This document shows positions 53,321-62,630 of a DNA stretch of 64,000 nt, piece after piece. The position numbers and the translations under genes were made by a program. This DNA is from an uncultured Burkholderiaceae bacterium (GTDB taxonomy: Bacteria > Pseudomonadota > Gammaproteobacteria > Burkholderiales > Burkholderiaceae_B). The stretch lies in NCBI GenBank assembly GCA_934525625.1, contig CAKSZL010000001.1, forward strand, positions 248,001-312,000, written 5' to 3'. How positions within the stretch are numbered: position 1 is the first letter of the stretch; every line of letters begins with the position of its first letter. Below the pieces are notes generated by a model. It made no database searches. It saw nothing but the letters and a program-made list of their open reading frames with translations, and had not been told where the DNA came from.

Positions 53321-54477
53321 AGTGGATCAACATAGAAGATCTGCATAAGCAAGCGCGCCGAAACCTTCCCGCCATGATTTACGACTTCATGGCGGGCGGC
53401 GCTCAGGACGAGCTTGGGCTGCAAGCCAATCGCGACGCGTACCGGCAATGGAAGTTCGTTCCCCGGCGCTTGGTCGACCTGCGCCGCGTCGCGCCCGACA
53501 CCACGGTATTGGGGCGACCGGCCGCCTTCCCGGCCGTCGTCGCGCCCACCGGCCTGAATTCGATGTACTGGCCGCGCGGCGACCTGGCGCTGGCGCGCGC
53601 GGCGCAGCATCACGGCATTCCCTTTTCGCTTTCCACGGCGTCCAGCCTTTCTCTGGAAGAAGTCGCCCGGCAGGCGGGCGGGCGCATGTGGTTCCAGCTG
53701 TACGTCGTTGAACGCGCGCTGGCGCATTCGCTGGTGGAGCGCGCCAAGCAGGCCGGCTACGAATGCCTGATCGTCACCGTGGACGTCGTCGCCAACGGCA
53801 AGCGCGAACGCGACATGCGCAACCGCTTCGCGCTGCCGGTGCGCCATCGCCCGCGCACGCTGTGGGAAGGTGTCAGCCATCCCGGCTGGTCGCTGCGCTA
53901 CCTGCGCCACGGCATGCCGGTGCTGGGCAACTTCAACACACCCGAGGCGCAGACCGGCGCCGCCCGCGCCGCGCTGCTGAGCCGCTCCATGGACGCCGGT
54001 TTCGATTGGGAAGCGCTGGACATCGTCCGCCGGCAATGGCCGGGCAAGATGCTCGTCAAAGGCGTGCTGCACCCCGAAGACGTCCAGCGCTGCCAGGCCA
54101 TGGGCCTGGACGGCGTGGTGCTTTCCAACCATGGCGGGCGTCAACTGGACGACTCGCGCACCGCGCTGGAAACCCTGGCCGAGCTGCCCGAAATGCCCGG
54201 CTTTGAAATACTGGTGGACGGCGGCATACGGCGCGGCAGCGACATCGCCAAGGCGGTCGCCTTGGGCGCACGCGCCGTCATGGTGGGGCGCGCGGCGCTG
54301 TACGGCCTGGCCAGCGCGGGCGAAGCAGGCGTGCGCCACGCGCTGGAGATTCTGGCGCGGGAATACCAAGACACCTTGACGCAACTGGGCTGCCCGGACA
54401 CCGCGCGGCTGAACAAACAATATCTGCACCGCGCCGGCCACCCCATGCCGGGCGCCCCTCTTCAGGAGAGCGTATGA
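53317..54477 (+). CDS. FMN-dependent alpha-hydroxy acid dehydrogenase (LldD/mandelate dehydrogenase family)
   Basis: This 386-residue TIM-barrel flavoenzyme oxidises an L-2-hydroxy acid to the keto acid. Family residues are present: Tyr and Gly in MIYDFMAGGAQDE near 20, the FMN loop STASSLSLEE near 105, WFQLYV near 125, the Lys in MLVKGVLHPED near 245, the catalytic His and Arg in LSNHGGRQLDD near 270, and the phosphate loop DGGIRRGSD near 305. MKWINIEDLH is the usual start for this group. It overlaps the TRAP small-subunit gene by 4 bases, so the imported acid is probably its substrate. Lactate, mandelate or a branched hydroxy acid cannot be told apart. Confidence 0.9.
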   Translation: MKWINIEDLHKQARRNLPAMIYDFMAGGAQDELGLQANRDAYRQWKFVPRRLVDLRRVAPDTTVLGRPAAFPAVVAPTGLNSMYWPRGDLALARAAQHHGIPFSLSTASSLSLEEVARQAGGRMWFQLYVVERALAHSLVERAKQAGYECLIVTVDVVANGKRERDMRNRFALPVRHRPRTLWEGVSHPGWSLRYLRHGMPVLGNFNTPEAQTGAARAALLSRSMDAGFDWEALDIVRRQWPGKMLVKGVLHPEDVQRCQAMGLDGVVLSNHGGRQLDDSRTALETLAELPEMPGFEILVDGGIRRGSDIAKAVALGARAVMVGRAALYGLASAGEAGVRHALEILAREYQDTLTQLGCPDTARLNKQYLHRAGHPMPGAPLQESV

Positions 54478-55025
54478 GCGAAACCGAGAATCCGGCGGCA
54501 CGGCCGGGCGGCTGGCGGCGCCTGGAACACGCCGCGCGCCTGGCCGCGGGGGCCTGTGCGGCCTTGTCCTTGTTCGGCATCATGCTGTTGATGCTGCTAG
54601 ACGTGGCCGGGCGCTACCTGTTCAACTCGCCGGTGCCGGGCGCCGCGGAGATCATCGAACTGGCGATGGGCGTGCTCGTGTTCGCCGCGCTGCCGCTGGT
54701 GACCGCCGCGAACGAACACATCCGGCTGGATTATTTGAGCCAGGCCGTGCGCGGGCGCGCGCAGGCGCTGACCAATGCGCTGGTCACGTCCATCAGCGCG
54801 GGCGGCATGGGCCTGCTGGCCTGGCGCATCGCCGACAAGGCGCTCACGGTGGCCCGCTACGGCGACACCACGCCGTTCCTGCGCCTGCCCATGGCGCCCA
54901 TCGCGGTCTTCATCGCCTTCTGCGCGGCCGTCTCCGCCTTCATCTTTGTGCTGCAAGCGCTGGCATTCTGGCGGCAAACCGTGGTGGGCGCGCCCGCCAG
55001 CCAACACAAGGGGCAAGCATCATGA
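54474..55025 (+). CDS. TRAP transporter small permease (DctQ)
   Basis: The 183-residue protein has four membrane segments and the DctQ features RLAAGACAALSLFGIMLLML (first helix) and FNSPVPGAAEIIELAMGVLVF (second). The start overlaps the dehydrogenase stop and the end overlaps the DctM start, both as ATGA-type overlaps. It forms the TRAP importer with DctM and DctP, encoded next, taking up an organic acid with sodium. Confidence 0.9.
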   Translation: MSETENPAARPGGWRRLEHAARLAAGACAALSLFGIMLLMLLDVAGRYLFNSPVPGAAEIIELAMGVLVFAALPLVTAANEHIRLDYLSQAVRGRAQALTNALVTSISAGGMGLLAWRIADKALTVARYGDTTPFLRLPMAPIAVFIAFCAAVSAFIFVLQALAFWRQTVVGAPASQHKGQAS

Positions 55026-56317
55026 TGTCTTCCAGCCTGCTCATCGGCCTGGCCGCGCTGTTCGTGCTCGCGGCGGTCGGCGTCCCCATTGCGATTTCCA
55101 TGGCGCTGGCCGGCTTCGTGGGTTTCGGCCTGATCGTCGGCTGGCCCGGCGCGCTTTCCATGGTGGGCCAAACCGCCTTCGACACCGCCTTCAGCTACAA
55201 CCTGGCGATACTGCCGCTGTTCATCCTGATGGGCAACTTCATCACGCGCGCCCGGCTCTCCGAAGACCTGTATTCGGCCGCCTATTCCTTCGTCGGCCAT
55301 TTGCGCGGCGGCCTGGCGCTGTCCACGCTGATGGCCTGCACCGGGTTCTCCGCCGTGTGCGGCTCCAGCCTGGCCACGGCGGCCACCATGTCGCGCGTCA
55401 CCATGCCTTCGATGCGCAAGTTCGGCTACAAGGACACCCTGGCCACCGGCTCGATCGCGGCGGGCGGCACGCTGGGCATCCTGATTCCGCCCTCCATCGC
55501 GCTGGTGCTGTACGGCCTGATGACCAACACCGACATCGACAGGCTCTTCATCGCGGGCATCGTCCCCGGTCTGGTCGGCCTGGGCTTTTACTGCGCGGCC
55601 GCCTACGCCGTCGCGGTGCTGGACCCGGCCGCCGGCCCGCCCGGAGAGCGCACCTCATGGCGCGAGCGCCTGCGCGTGCTGCGCCGCGTCTGGGGCGTGG
55701 CCACCTTGTTCCTGGTCGTCATCGGCGGTATCTACCTGGGCGTGTTCACGTCCACCGAGGCCGCCGGCATAGGCGCGGGCTTTGCGGGCGTGTTCGCCGT
55801 CGTGCGCGGCAAGATGCGGCTGCGCGAATGCTTCGAGGTGCTGGTCGATACCGCGCGCATGACGGCCATGCTGTTCATCGTCGTCATCGGCGCGCTGATC
55901 TTCTCCAACTTCGTCAACGTGGGCGGCCTGCTGCAGGCGCTGGACGCCTGGGTGAAGATGATGAACCTGAGCCCGGTAGCGGTGCTGGTGGGCGTGCTGC
56001 TCGTCTACATCGTGCTGGGCCTGGTGCTGGAAAGCATGTCCATGATGCTGCTGACGGTGCCTATTTTCTACCCGCTGATGATGAGCTACGGCTTCGACCC
56101 GATATGGTTCGGCATCATCGTCGTCGTGGTCACCGAGATCAGCCTGATCACGCCGCCCCTGGGCATGAACATCTTCGTGCTGCGCGCCACCTTGCCCGAC
56201 GTGGCCACCCACACCATCGTGCGCGGCGTCATGCCTTTCGTGGTGGCCGACGTGTTCAGGCTCGCCCTGCTGGCGGCCGTGCCCGCCATCGTCCTGTTCC
56301 TGCCCAACAGTTTGTGA
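55022..56317 (+). CDS. TRAP transporter large permease (DctM)
   Basis: A 431-residue permease with 11-12 hydrophobic segments and DctM signatures: LAILPLFILMGNFITRARLS near 60, GGTLGILIPPSIALVLYGLM near 150 and ITPPLGMNIFVLRA near 375. It is the ion-coupled translocation subunit. The gene lies 45 bases before the DctP gene. Confidence 0.93.
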   Translation: MMSSSLLIGLAALFVLAAVGVPIAISMALAGFVGFGLIVGWPGALSMVGQTAFDTAFSYNLAILPLFILMGNFITRARLSEDLYSAAYSFVGHLRGGLALSTLMACTGFSAVCGSSLATAATMSRVTMPSMRKFGYKDTLATGSIAAGGTLGILIPPSIALVLYGLMTNTDIDRLFIAGIVPGLVGLGFYCAAAYAVAVLDPAAGPPGERTSWRERLRVLRRVWGVATLFLVVIGGIYLGVFTSTEAAGIGAGFAGVFAVVRGKMRLRECFEVLVDTARMTAMLFIVVIGALIFSNFVNVGGLLQALDAWVKMMNLSPVAVLVGVLLVYIVLGLVLESMSMMLLTVPIFYPLMMSYGFDPIWFGIIVVVVTEISLITPPLGMNIFVLRATLPDVATHTIVRGVMPFVVADVFRLALLAAVPAIVLFLPNSL

Positions 56318-56362
56318 CACACACCGATTTTTCGGACTACGGATAACACCAAGGAGACACAC

Positions 56363-57388
56363 ATGCTGAAAAAACTCTTGCTGGGCGCAGGCCTTGTCGC
56401 CGCCGCCACATTCTCGTCCATGGCCTCGGCGCAAACCGTGCTGCGCTTTTCCAACTGGCTGCCGCCCACCCACCCGATCACCACGCAAATCCTTCAGCCC
56501 TGGGCCGCCAACATCGAGCAGGCCACCGACGGGCGCGTGAAAATCCAGTTCCTGCCCGCGCTGGGCCGGCCGCCCGCGCACTTCGACCTGGTGCGCGACG
56601 GCGTGGCCGACATGGCATTGAGCGTGCACGCCTACACGGCAGACCGCTTCCCGTCGGCCTACGGCATGACGCTGCCCGGCTACGCCGACGACGCCGAAAG
56701 CGCCGCCGTGGCCTACTGGCGCACGCACCAGAAGTTCTTCGCGCAGTTGAACGAGTTCGACGGCGTGCAACTGCTGGGCCTGTACACCCACGGCCCCGGC
56801 CACTTCTACACGCGCGAAGCCAAGCCCGTCGCCAAGCTGGACGACCTGAAAGGCATGCGCCTGCGCGCCACCGGCGGCATCGTGCAAGACATTTCCAGCC
56901 GCCTGGGCATCGTGCCGCAGTTCACCTCGGCCAGCGAAGCCTACGAAATGCTGTCGCGCGGCGTGGTGGACGGCGCGATGTTCAACGCCGACTCGGTGGA
57001 CAGCTTCCGCCTGCTGCCGCTGATGAAGAACGCCTACCGCGTGCCGGGCGGCCTGTACCGCGACACGCACTACGTCATCATCAACAAGAACGCCTACGCC
57101 AAGCTTGGCGATCAAGACCGCCAGGCCCTGGACGCCGCCTCCGGCGAAGCCTTCGCACGCCTGGCCGGCAAGGCCTGGGACAAAGTGGACGCCGAAGCCT
57201 GGCAGAAAATGACGGACGCCGGCTACACCATCGTGGTCGCCAATGACGACGACGTGGCGCGCATTCGCGCCGAAGGCGACTCGCTGCGCGACGCCTGGCT
57301 GGCGCGCATGGAAAAACTGGGCGTGGACGGCAAGGCCGCGCTGGCCATGTTCAAGGAAGAGATCGCCAAGATCGAAGCGGAGAAGTAA
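56363..57388 (+). CDS. TRAP transporter substrate-binding protein (DctP)
   Basis: This 341-residue protein has a signal peptide ending in SMASA and the DctP fold: TVLRFSNWLPPTHPITTQIL at the mature start, LDDLKGMRLRATGGIVQDIS near 155 (with the carboxylate-binding Arg of the family) and GVVDGAMFNADSV near 200. AAGGAGA precedes the ATG. It captures the organic acid in the periplasm for the DctQM permease. It ends four bases before the GlcD-like gene. Confidence 0.92.
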   Translation: MLKKLLLGAGLVAAATFSSMASAQTVLRFSNWLPPTHPITTQILQPWAANIEQATDGRVKIQFLPALGRPPAHFDLVRDGVADMALSVHAYTADRFPSAYGMTLPGYADDAESAAVAYWRTHQKFFAQLNEFDGVQLLGLYTHGPGHFYTREAKPVAKLDDLKGMRLRATGGIVQDISSRLGIVPQFTSASEAYEMLSRGVVDGAMFNADSVDSFRLLPLMKNAYRVPGGLYRDTHYVIINKNAYAKLGDQDRQALDAASGEAFARLAGKAWDKVDAEAWQKMTDAGYTIVVANDDDVARIRAEGDSLRDAWLARMEKLGVDGKAALAMFKEEIAKIEAEK

Positions 57389-57392
57389 TCAA

Positions 57393-58802
57393 ATGAGCCA
57401 TACGACCATCGCACTCGACGACGCCCGCGCCCAGCGCTTCGCCGGCGCCTTCCAGCAACTGCGCGAATTGCTGGGCGAGCGGGCGTCCGCCGGCGAATCG
57501 GTGCGCGCCATTCATGGCCGCGACGAATCGTGGCACGCGCCGCGCATGCCCGAGGCCGTGGTCTTTCCGCGGAACACCGCGGAAGTCTCGGCCATCGCGC
57601 GCATCTGCCATGCCCACCGCATTCCGATGATTCCTTTCGGGGTGGGCTCGTCGGTGGAAGGCGCGCTGATCCCCGTGCACGGCGGCGTCGTCATCGACAC
57701 CTGCCAGATGGACCAACTGCTGGCCGTGCATCCGGGCAACTTCGATTGCGTCGTCCAGCCCGGCCTGGCGCGCCGCGCCCTGAACGAACGCATCAAGGAC
57801 ACCGGCCTGTTCTTTTCGGTGGACCCGGGCGCGGACGCCACCATAGGCGGCATGACCTCCACCCGCGCCAGCGGCACCAACACGGTGCGCTACGGCACCA
57901 TGGCCGACGTCGTGCGCGGCCTGGAAGTCGTGCTGGCCGACGGCCGCATCATCCGCACCGGCAGCCGCGCGCGCAAGTCGTCGGCGGGCTACGATCTGAC
58001 GCATCTGTTCGTCGGCGCCGAAGGTACGCTGGGCATCGTCACCGAAATCACGCTGCGCCTGTATCCCCGGCCCGAGCACGTCATCTCCGCCACCTGCCAG
58101 TTTCCGGACGCCGAGGCGGCGGTCGCCACCGCCGTGGACATCATGCAGTCGGGCCTGGGCGTGGCGCGCCTGGAGTTCCTCGACGAAGTCATGATCGACG
58201 CCGTCAACCGCTACTCCAAGCTCGGCCTACCCGTCGTCCCGCACCTGTTCTTCGAGTTCCACGGCTCGCCTTCCCAGGCGCAGGAGATCAGCGACGTCGT
58301 GCGCGGCATCAGCGAAGATCACGGCGGCAAGGCCTTTGCCTGCGCCACGCAGGCCGAGGAACGCGAACGCCTATGGCGCGCGCGCCACGACTGCGCCTAT
58401 GCCTGCATGGCGTACGAACGCCCCAAGCGCATGATGACCACCGACGTCTGCGTACCGCTGACCGAACTGGCCGAATGCATACGGGCCGCGCGCGAAGACG
58501 CCCGCCAAGCCGGCATCACCGCGCCGGTGCTGGGCCACGTCGGCGACGGCAACTTCCACATGGTGCTGCTGATAGACCCCGACGACGCGGGCCAGGTGCA
58601 GCGCGCGGAAGACGTGAACCGCCGGCTGGTGGAGCGCGCCATCGCCTACGGCGGCACCTGCACCGGCGAGCACGGCGTCGGCCTGGGCAAGCGCGAATAC
58701 TTGCGCATCGAGCACGGCGAAGCGCTGGACGTGATGCGCAGCGTCAAGGCGGCCCTGGACCCTTTGGGGCTGATGAATCCGGGCAAGGTGCTGCCGGATT
58801 GA
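57393..58802 (+). CDS. FAD-linked oxidase, D-lactate dehydrogenase/glycolate oxidase GlcD-like
   Basis: A 469-residue VAO-fold flavoprotein. The FAD-binding loop is PFGVGSSVEGALIPVHGGVV near 90, the second segment DPGADATIGGMTSTRASGTN near 145, and the C-terminal GlcD motifs GHVGDGNFHMVL near 385 and TGEHGVGLGKREYL near 430 are intact. It oxidises a D-2-hydroxy acid to the 2-keto acid with electrons passed to quinone or cytochrome. Encoded together with an L-type FMN enzyme and a TRAP importer, it would let the cell use both enantiomers of one hydroxy acid. It ends the operon. Confidence 0.9.
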   Translation: MSHTTIALDDARAQRFAGAFQQLRELLGERASAGESVRAIHGRDESWHAPRMPEAVVFPRNTAEVSAIARICHAHRIPMIPFGVGSSVEGALIPVHGGVVIDTCQMDQLLAVHPGNFDCVVQPGLARRALNERIKDTGLFFSVDPGADATIGGMTSTRASGTNTVRYGTMADVVRGLEVVLADGRIIRTGSRARKSSAGYDLTHLFVGAEGTLGIVTEITLRLYPRPEHVISATCQFPDAEAAVATAVDIMQSGLGVARLEFLDEVMIDAVNRYSKLGLPVVPHLFFEFHGSPSQAQEISDVVRGISEDHGGKAFACATQAEERERLWRARHDCAYACMAYERPKRMMTTDVCVPLTELAECIRAAREDARQAGITAPVLGHVGDGNFHMVLLIDPDDAGQVQRAEDVNRRLVERAIAYGGTCTGEHGVGLGKREYLRIEHGEALDVMRSVKAALDPLGLMNPGKVLPD

Positions 58803-58808
58803 GGCGCG

Positions 58809-58833
58809 GGCGCATCCTGGGTTCGGATGCGCC
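58809..58833. terminator. perfect 9-bp hairpin between convergent genes
   Basis: GGCGCATCC-TGGGTTC-GGATGCGCC lies in the 37-base gap between the convergent stops of the GlcD-like gene and the amidase. No T-tract is visible on either side, so it is a likely but not standard bidirectional terminator. Confidence 0.5.
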
Positions 58834-58839
58834 GCCGCC

Positions 58840-60162
58840 CTACGCAAGCTTCACGCGTATCTCCAGCGCCCGCTCCGCCCAGGCCGCCAGGCCCAGCAGC
58901 GCATCGTCGCGCAGGTAGTCCGCGATCAGTTGCACGCCCACCGGCAGCCCTTGCGCGCCGCGCCCGAAGGGCAGGTTGATGCAGGGCAATTGCAGAGGCA
59001 TCCACATGCGGCTGAAAATGGGGTCGCCGGTAGCGGCCAGGCCGGCCGGCGCTTCGCCCGGCGCGCTGGGCGCGAGAATGGCGTCGTGCGCGCCGAACAG
59101 CCCGCCCAGGTTTCGGCGGCAGCGGTCGGCCAGCCGCAAGGCTTCCAGGTATTCCTGTTCGCCGTAGCGCAGGCCGTCGGCGATCAATTGGCTGATGGAG
59201 GGGCTGAGCCGTTCGGCATGGCGCAGACGCTCCACCGTCAGCGTGCGCGCGGCTTCGTACGCTTGAATGACACGCTGCGCTTGGGTGAGCCGCGTAAAGG
59301 GTTCGGGCAGATCCAGCATGGCGACCTTGGCGCCGGCCTGGGCCAGGGCTTGCGCCGCTTCGTCCAGCACGCGGCGCGTATCGTCGGTGGCGTGTTCCCA
59401 GTCGGGCGTGCGGCATACGCCTATGGAAGGCGCTTCCCGCGTGGGCCTGGGCATTTCCGGCAAGGGCATGGGTGCGTCTTGGACGTTGCCGCCCAATAGC
59501 GCGTGGTACATCAAGGCCAGGTCTTCGGCATGCCTAGCCAGCATGCCCAGCGTGTCCAGGCTTTGCGCCATGGGGTGCACGCCGGCCAGGCTGAACAAGC
59601 CGAAGCTGGGCTTGTAGCCCCACACACCGCAGTACGAGGCCGGCCGGATCAGCGAGCCGGCCGTCTGGCTACCCAGGGCCAGCGGGGCCATACCCGCCGC
59701 CACCGCCGCGGCCGAACCGCTGGAGGAACCGCCCGGCGTGTGCGCCAGGTTGTGCGGGTTGGCCGTGGGCCCGGGCTGGAAGTAGGCGAACTCGGTGGTC
59801 ACCGTCTTGCCCAGCACGATGCCGCCGGCTTCTTTCAGCAAGGCGACGCAGGCGGCATCCATGGAGGGCTGATGTCGTTCGTATATGGGCGAGCCATAGC
59901 CCGTGGGGTAGTCCGCCGTGTCGATGATGTCCTTAACAGCCACCGGTATGCCGGCCAGCAAGCCGCTTGCCCGCGCATCGGCCTGGCTGGCCGCCTCCAT
60001 CGCCAAGGGTTCGCTCCAGCATCGCCAGGCATGCACGCAGGGCTCTTGCTGCTTGATGCATTCGATGGTTTCCCGCATGTATTCCTGGGCGGAAACCTCT
60101 TTGCGGCGGATGGCCTCGACGACCTTGACCGCGCTCCAGTCCAGCAAGTTGCCACTGCTCAT
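58840..60162 (-). CDS. amidase signature family enzyme
   Basis: This 440-residue amidase has the Ser-Ser-Lys triad: Lys in GIPVAVKDIIDTADYPTGYG near 75, the middle Ser in TPGGSSSGSAAAV near 150 and the nucleophile Ser in GSQTAGSLIRPAS near 172. The signature runs over the expected 90 residues. Such enzymes release ammonia from amides, as the GatA-related aryl amidases do. GGAGCG precedes the ATG. It follows a LysR gene by 48 bases on the same strand and lies downstream of the importer at 61.4-64 kb, so it may deamidate the compound that importer takes up. Confidence 0.88.
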   Translation of the reverse strand: MSSGNLLDWSAVKVVEAIRRKEVSAQEYMRETIECIKQQEPCVHAWRCWSEPLAMEAASQADARASGLLAGIPVAVKDIIDTADYPTGYGSPIYERHQPSMDAACVALLKEAGGIVLGKTVTTEFAYFQPGPTANPHNLAHTPGGSSSGSAAAVAAGMAPLALGSQTAGSLIRPASYCGVWGYKPSFGLFSLAGVHPMAQSLDTLGMLARHAEDLALMYHALLGGNVQDAPMPLPEMPRPTREAPSIGVCRTPDWEHATDDTRRVLDEAAQALAQAGAKVAMLDLPEPFTRLTQAQRVIQAYEAARTLTVERLRHAERLSPSISQLIADGLRYGEQEYLEALRLADRCRRNLGGLFGAHDAILAPSAPGEAPAGLAATGDPIFSRMWMPLQLPCINLPFGRGAQGLPVGVQLIADYLRDDALLGLAAWAERALEIRVKLA

Positions 60163-60210
60163 AATCGCTCCGTCATATTCGCCGCATCACGCTCGCGTGC
60201 GGTGTGTTCT

Positions 60211-61206
60211 TCATGCGCTGATAGGCTGCCTGGCGACGAACTCGCATATGTGCTGCCTGAACATCTCGACGACGTAAGGCGTCTGGTAGCGGTGCCGCCT
60301 GGCGAACACCATGCTGCACGAACGCAGCTCCTCCATCACCGGCCGGCACACCAGCCCGCCGCCGTTCAGCCCGGCATAAGGCGGGCAATAATTCAGCAAG
60401 GTGTAGCCGAAGCCGTTGGCGACCAGGCTGCGCAGCATTTCATACGACTGGGTCTTGTGGGCGATCAGCGGTTCCAGCCCCAGCTCGCTGAACGACGACA
60501 GCAGATAGTCGTGCGTGTTGGGCAGATCCAGCAGAATGAAAGGCTCCTTGGCCATGTCCCGCAGCGCCACCATGGGTTCGTCCGCCATGGGGTGGTTTTG
60601 CGGCAGCACCATTTGCAGCGGCATCTCGCGCACCACCATGGCGCTGATACTGGCGGGGATGTTGAAGTCGTACAGCAGGCCGCAATTGATGGTGCCGGCT
60701 TCCAGCCCCGCGATCAGCGCGGCATGGTCGGCCTCGTGCCAACGCACGCGCACCTTGGGATATTCTTGATAGAACTCGTTGACGATGGCGGGCACCAGCG
60801 GCGCCAGGCTGACCAGGCAGCCGAAATCGATGACGCTTTCGAACTCGTAGCTGGCGGTATCGTTGCGGCTGCGGAATTCGTAGGCCATCAACAATATCTG
60901 GCGCGCCGTGGCCACCAGCTCGCTGCCCACCTCGGTCAGCACGACGCCCCTGGCATGGCGGCGCACGAATAGCGGCACGCCCACTATCGATTCAAGTTCG
61001 GTCAGCGCCACCGAAATCGAGGGCGATGAAACGTGCAGCTCTTCGGCGGCGCGGGCGATGCTTTCGCAACGCGCCGTGGCGACGAAATAGCTGAGCTGGC
61101 GCATGGTGACGCGCGGTATGCCGGGGCAAGCGATGTCGCGCACGGCGTCTTTGAGCTTGCTACAGGCCTCGTCGGCGCCAGCGCCTGTTTTGGTGACGTT
61201 CGGCAT
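60211..61206 (-). CDS. LysR family transcriptional regulator
   Basis: The 331-residue protein has an N-terminal extension of about 33 residues, then the LysR helix-turn-helix (RAAEELHVSSPSISVALTEL) at residues about 50-75 and an effector domain. I place the start at the ATG at 61206, with GGAGGGAG upstream; the longer open frame continuing upstream has no ribosome binding site. It is upstream of the amidase gene and probably regulates that gene and the neighbouring importer. The 208-base gap before it (61207-61414) shows no gene. Confidence 0.85.
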   Translation of the reverse strand: MPNVTKTGAGADEACSKLKDAVRDIACPGIPRVTMRQLSYFVATARCESIARAAEELHVSSPSISVALTELESIVGVPLFVRRHARGVVLTEVGSELVATARQILLMAYEFRSRNDTASYEFESVIDFGCLVSLAPLVPAIVNEFYQEYPKVRVRWHEADHAALIAGLEAGTINCGLLYDFNIPASISAMVVREMPLQMVLPQNHPMADEPMVALRDMAKEPFILLDLPNTHDYLLSSFSELGLEPLIAHKTQSYEMLRSLVANGFGYTLLNYCPPYAGLNGGGLVCRPVMEELRSCSMVFARRHRYQTPYVVEMFRQHICEFVARQPISA

Positions 61207-61414
61207 GAATGTCTCCCTCCTGACTCGCCAGCGCAAGCCTCTTCGGCCGCAGCTCGGCGCCGCTGGCGAACCAGCAGCGCGATGAACCGGAATGGCGGTA
61301 AATGGAAACAAACAGTATATAGTATCCGATTTATGGCGGACCATATGCACGCGGGCAGGCCGCCCGGCGCGCGCAAACGCGGCGGCTCGGCCCTGGTATC
61401 CCGCATTCACCATC

Positions 61415-62551
61415 TTACTTGTCCAGCGTGAACGCACCGTCTTTGACGAGCAGCATTTCCACGCTGTTGGGCTGTATGCCGAAGTGGTCCTTGTCGGAAT
61501 AAGTGTAGATACCCGTGATGCCGACGTAATCCTTGATTTTTTCCAGCGCATCCCGCACCGCCTTGCGATCTTCGCCTCCCGCCTTGATGGCGGCGGCGAT
61601 CAGCATGGTCGCGTCATAGCCGTTGCCGGCAAAGGTGGCAGGCGGCCGCTTGTAGCGGCTGGTGTAGTCGGTGACGAAGCGCTGTATCACCGCTTTCTGG
61701 GGGTCGTCGGCGGGTAGGGCTTCGGTAACGTACAGCTTGGACGACGGAATGTGCACGCCGTTGCTGGCCTCGCCGGCCAGGCGCAGGAAGTTGTAGTCGT
61801 TCGCCGCATGCGACAGGTACACGGGAATATCCAAGCCGAGCTGGCGAATGTTGCGCACCGCAATCGCCTGGGCCGGGCCGGTCGACCAGACCACGATGGC
61901 CTGCGCGTCCTTGGCGCGTATGTTCGTCAGCTGGGGCGTCATGTCCTTGTCGTTGTTGCCGAAGGTTTGCTGAGCGGCGATCTGCACGCCGAAATCGCCC
62001 GCCTGCGACTCAAGCTGCTCGCGCCCGCTGGTGCCGAAGGCCGAATCCGAGTTCAGCAGCGCGATACGCTCTATGCCCTTTTTCTTCATGTCGCGTAGCA
62101 TCACCTGCTGCACCAGGGTGTCCGTCAGCGGCGCCAGGAATATCCATGGCTTCTTTTCGACCGGCAGCACGATGCCGCGCGAGCCGCCGTTGGAAACCAT
62201 GGCGATGCCGGCGCGCTGCACCATGTCGAGCACGGCATACGAAGAGCCGGTGTTCATGGGTCCCACCAGGGCCAGGATCTCTTTGTTGCCGGTCAGGCGC
62301 TTGACGGCGGACACCGTCTGCGTGTTGTCGCTTTCGGAGTTGATGTTGACCAGTTCCAGCTTCTTGCCGTTGATGCCCCCGGCCTGGTTGATCTGGTCGA
62401 CGGCCAGTTGCGCGCCTTCCAGGCCCGGCTGCCCCAAAGAGGCCACCGTTCCCGAAGTTTCCAGCAGGCCGCCTATTTTCAGGGTCTGCGCGTAGGCGGT
62501 CGTTGCGCCCATCAGGGCGCAGGCAAAACATGCAAATAATAGTTTTCTCAT
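61415..62551 (-). CDS. HAAT-type periplasmic substrate-binding protein
   Basis: This 378-residue type-I binding protein has a signal peptide ending in TTAYA and mature sequence QTLKIGGLLETSGTVASLGQ. It is 79 bases downstream of the fused ATPase gene on the same strand and is its cognate receptor. Later genes on this strand are a LysR regulator and an amidase, so an amide or amino-aromatic ligand is possible. Confidence 0.9.
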   Translation of the reverse strand: MRKLLFACFACALMGATTAYAQTLKIGGLLETSGTVASLGQPGLEGAQLAVDQINQAGGINGKKLELVNINSESDNTQTVSAVKRLTGNKEILALVGPMNTGSSYAVLDMVQRAGIAMVSNGGSRGIVLPVEKKPWIFLAPLTDTLVQQVMLRDMKKKGIERIALLNSDSAFGTSGREQLESQAGDFGVQIAAQQTFGNNDKDMTPQLTNIRAKDAQAIVVWSTGPAQAIAVRNIRQLGLDIPVYLSHAANDYNFLRLAGEASNGVHIPSSKLYVTEALPADDPQKAVIQRFVTDYTSRYKRPPATFAGNGYDATMLIAAAIKAGGEDRKAVRDALEKIKDYVGITGIYTYSDKDHFGIQPNSVEMLLVKDGAFTLDK

Positions 62552-62630
62552 GTTCGTTCCTTGATGTGTGAAAAATCGCTTTCCTGCCTGTGTTGCAAAG
62601 CCGGCCGGCCGCTTGCCCGCCTTACCCGGC

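Noticed and set aside
55655..57115. 486-codon minus-strand frame opposite the TRAP genes
   Set aside because: His/Gln/Gly-rich antisense shadow of DctM and DctP, which carry full family signatures on the plus strand.
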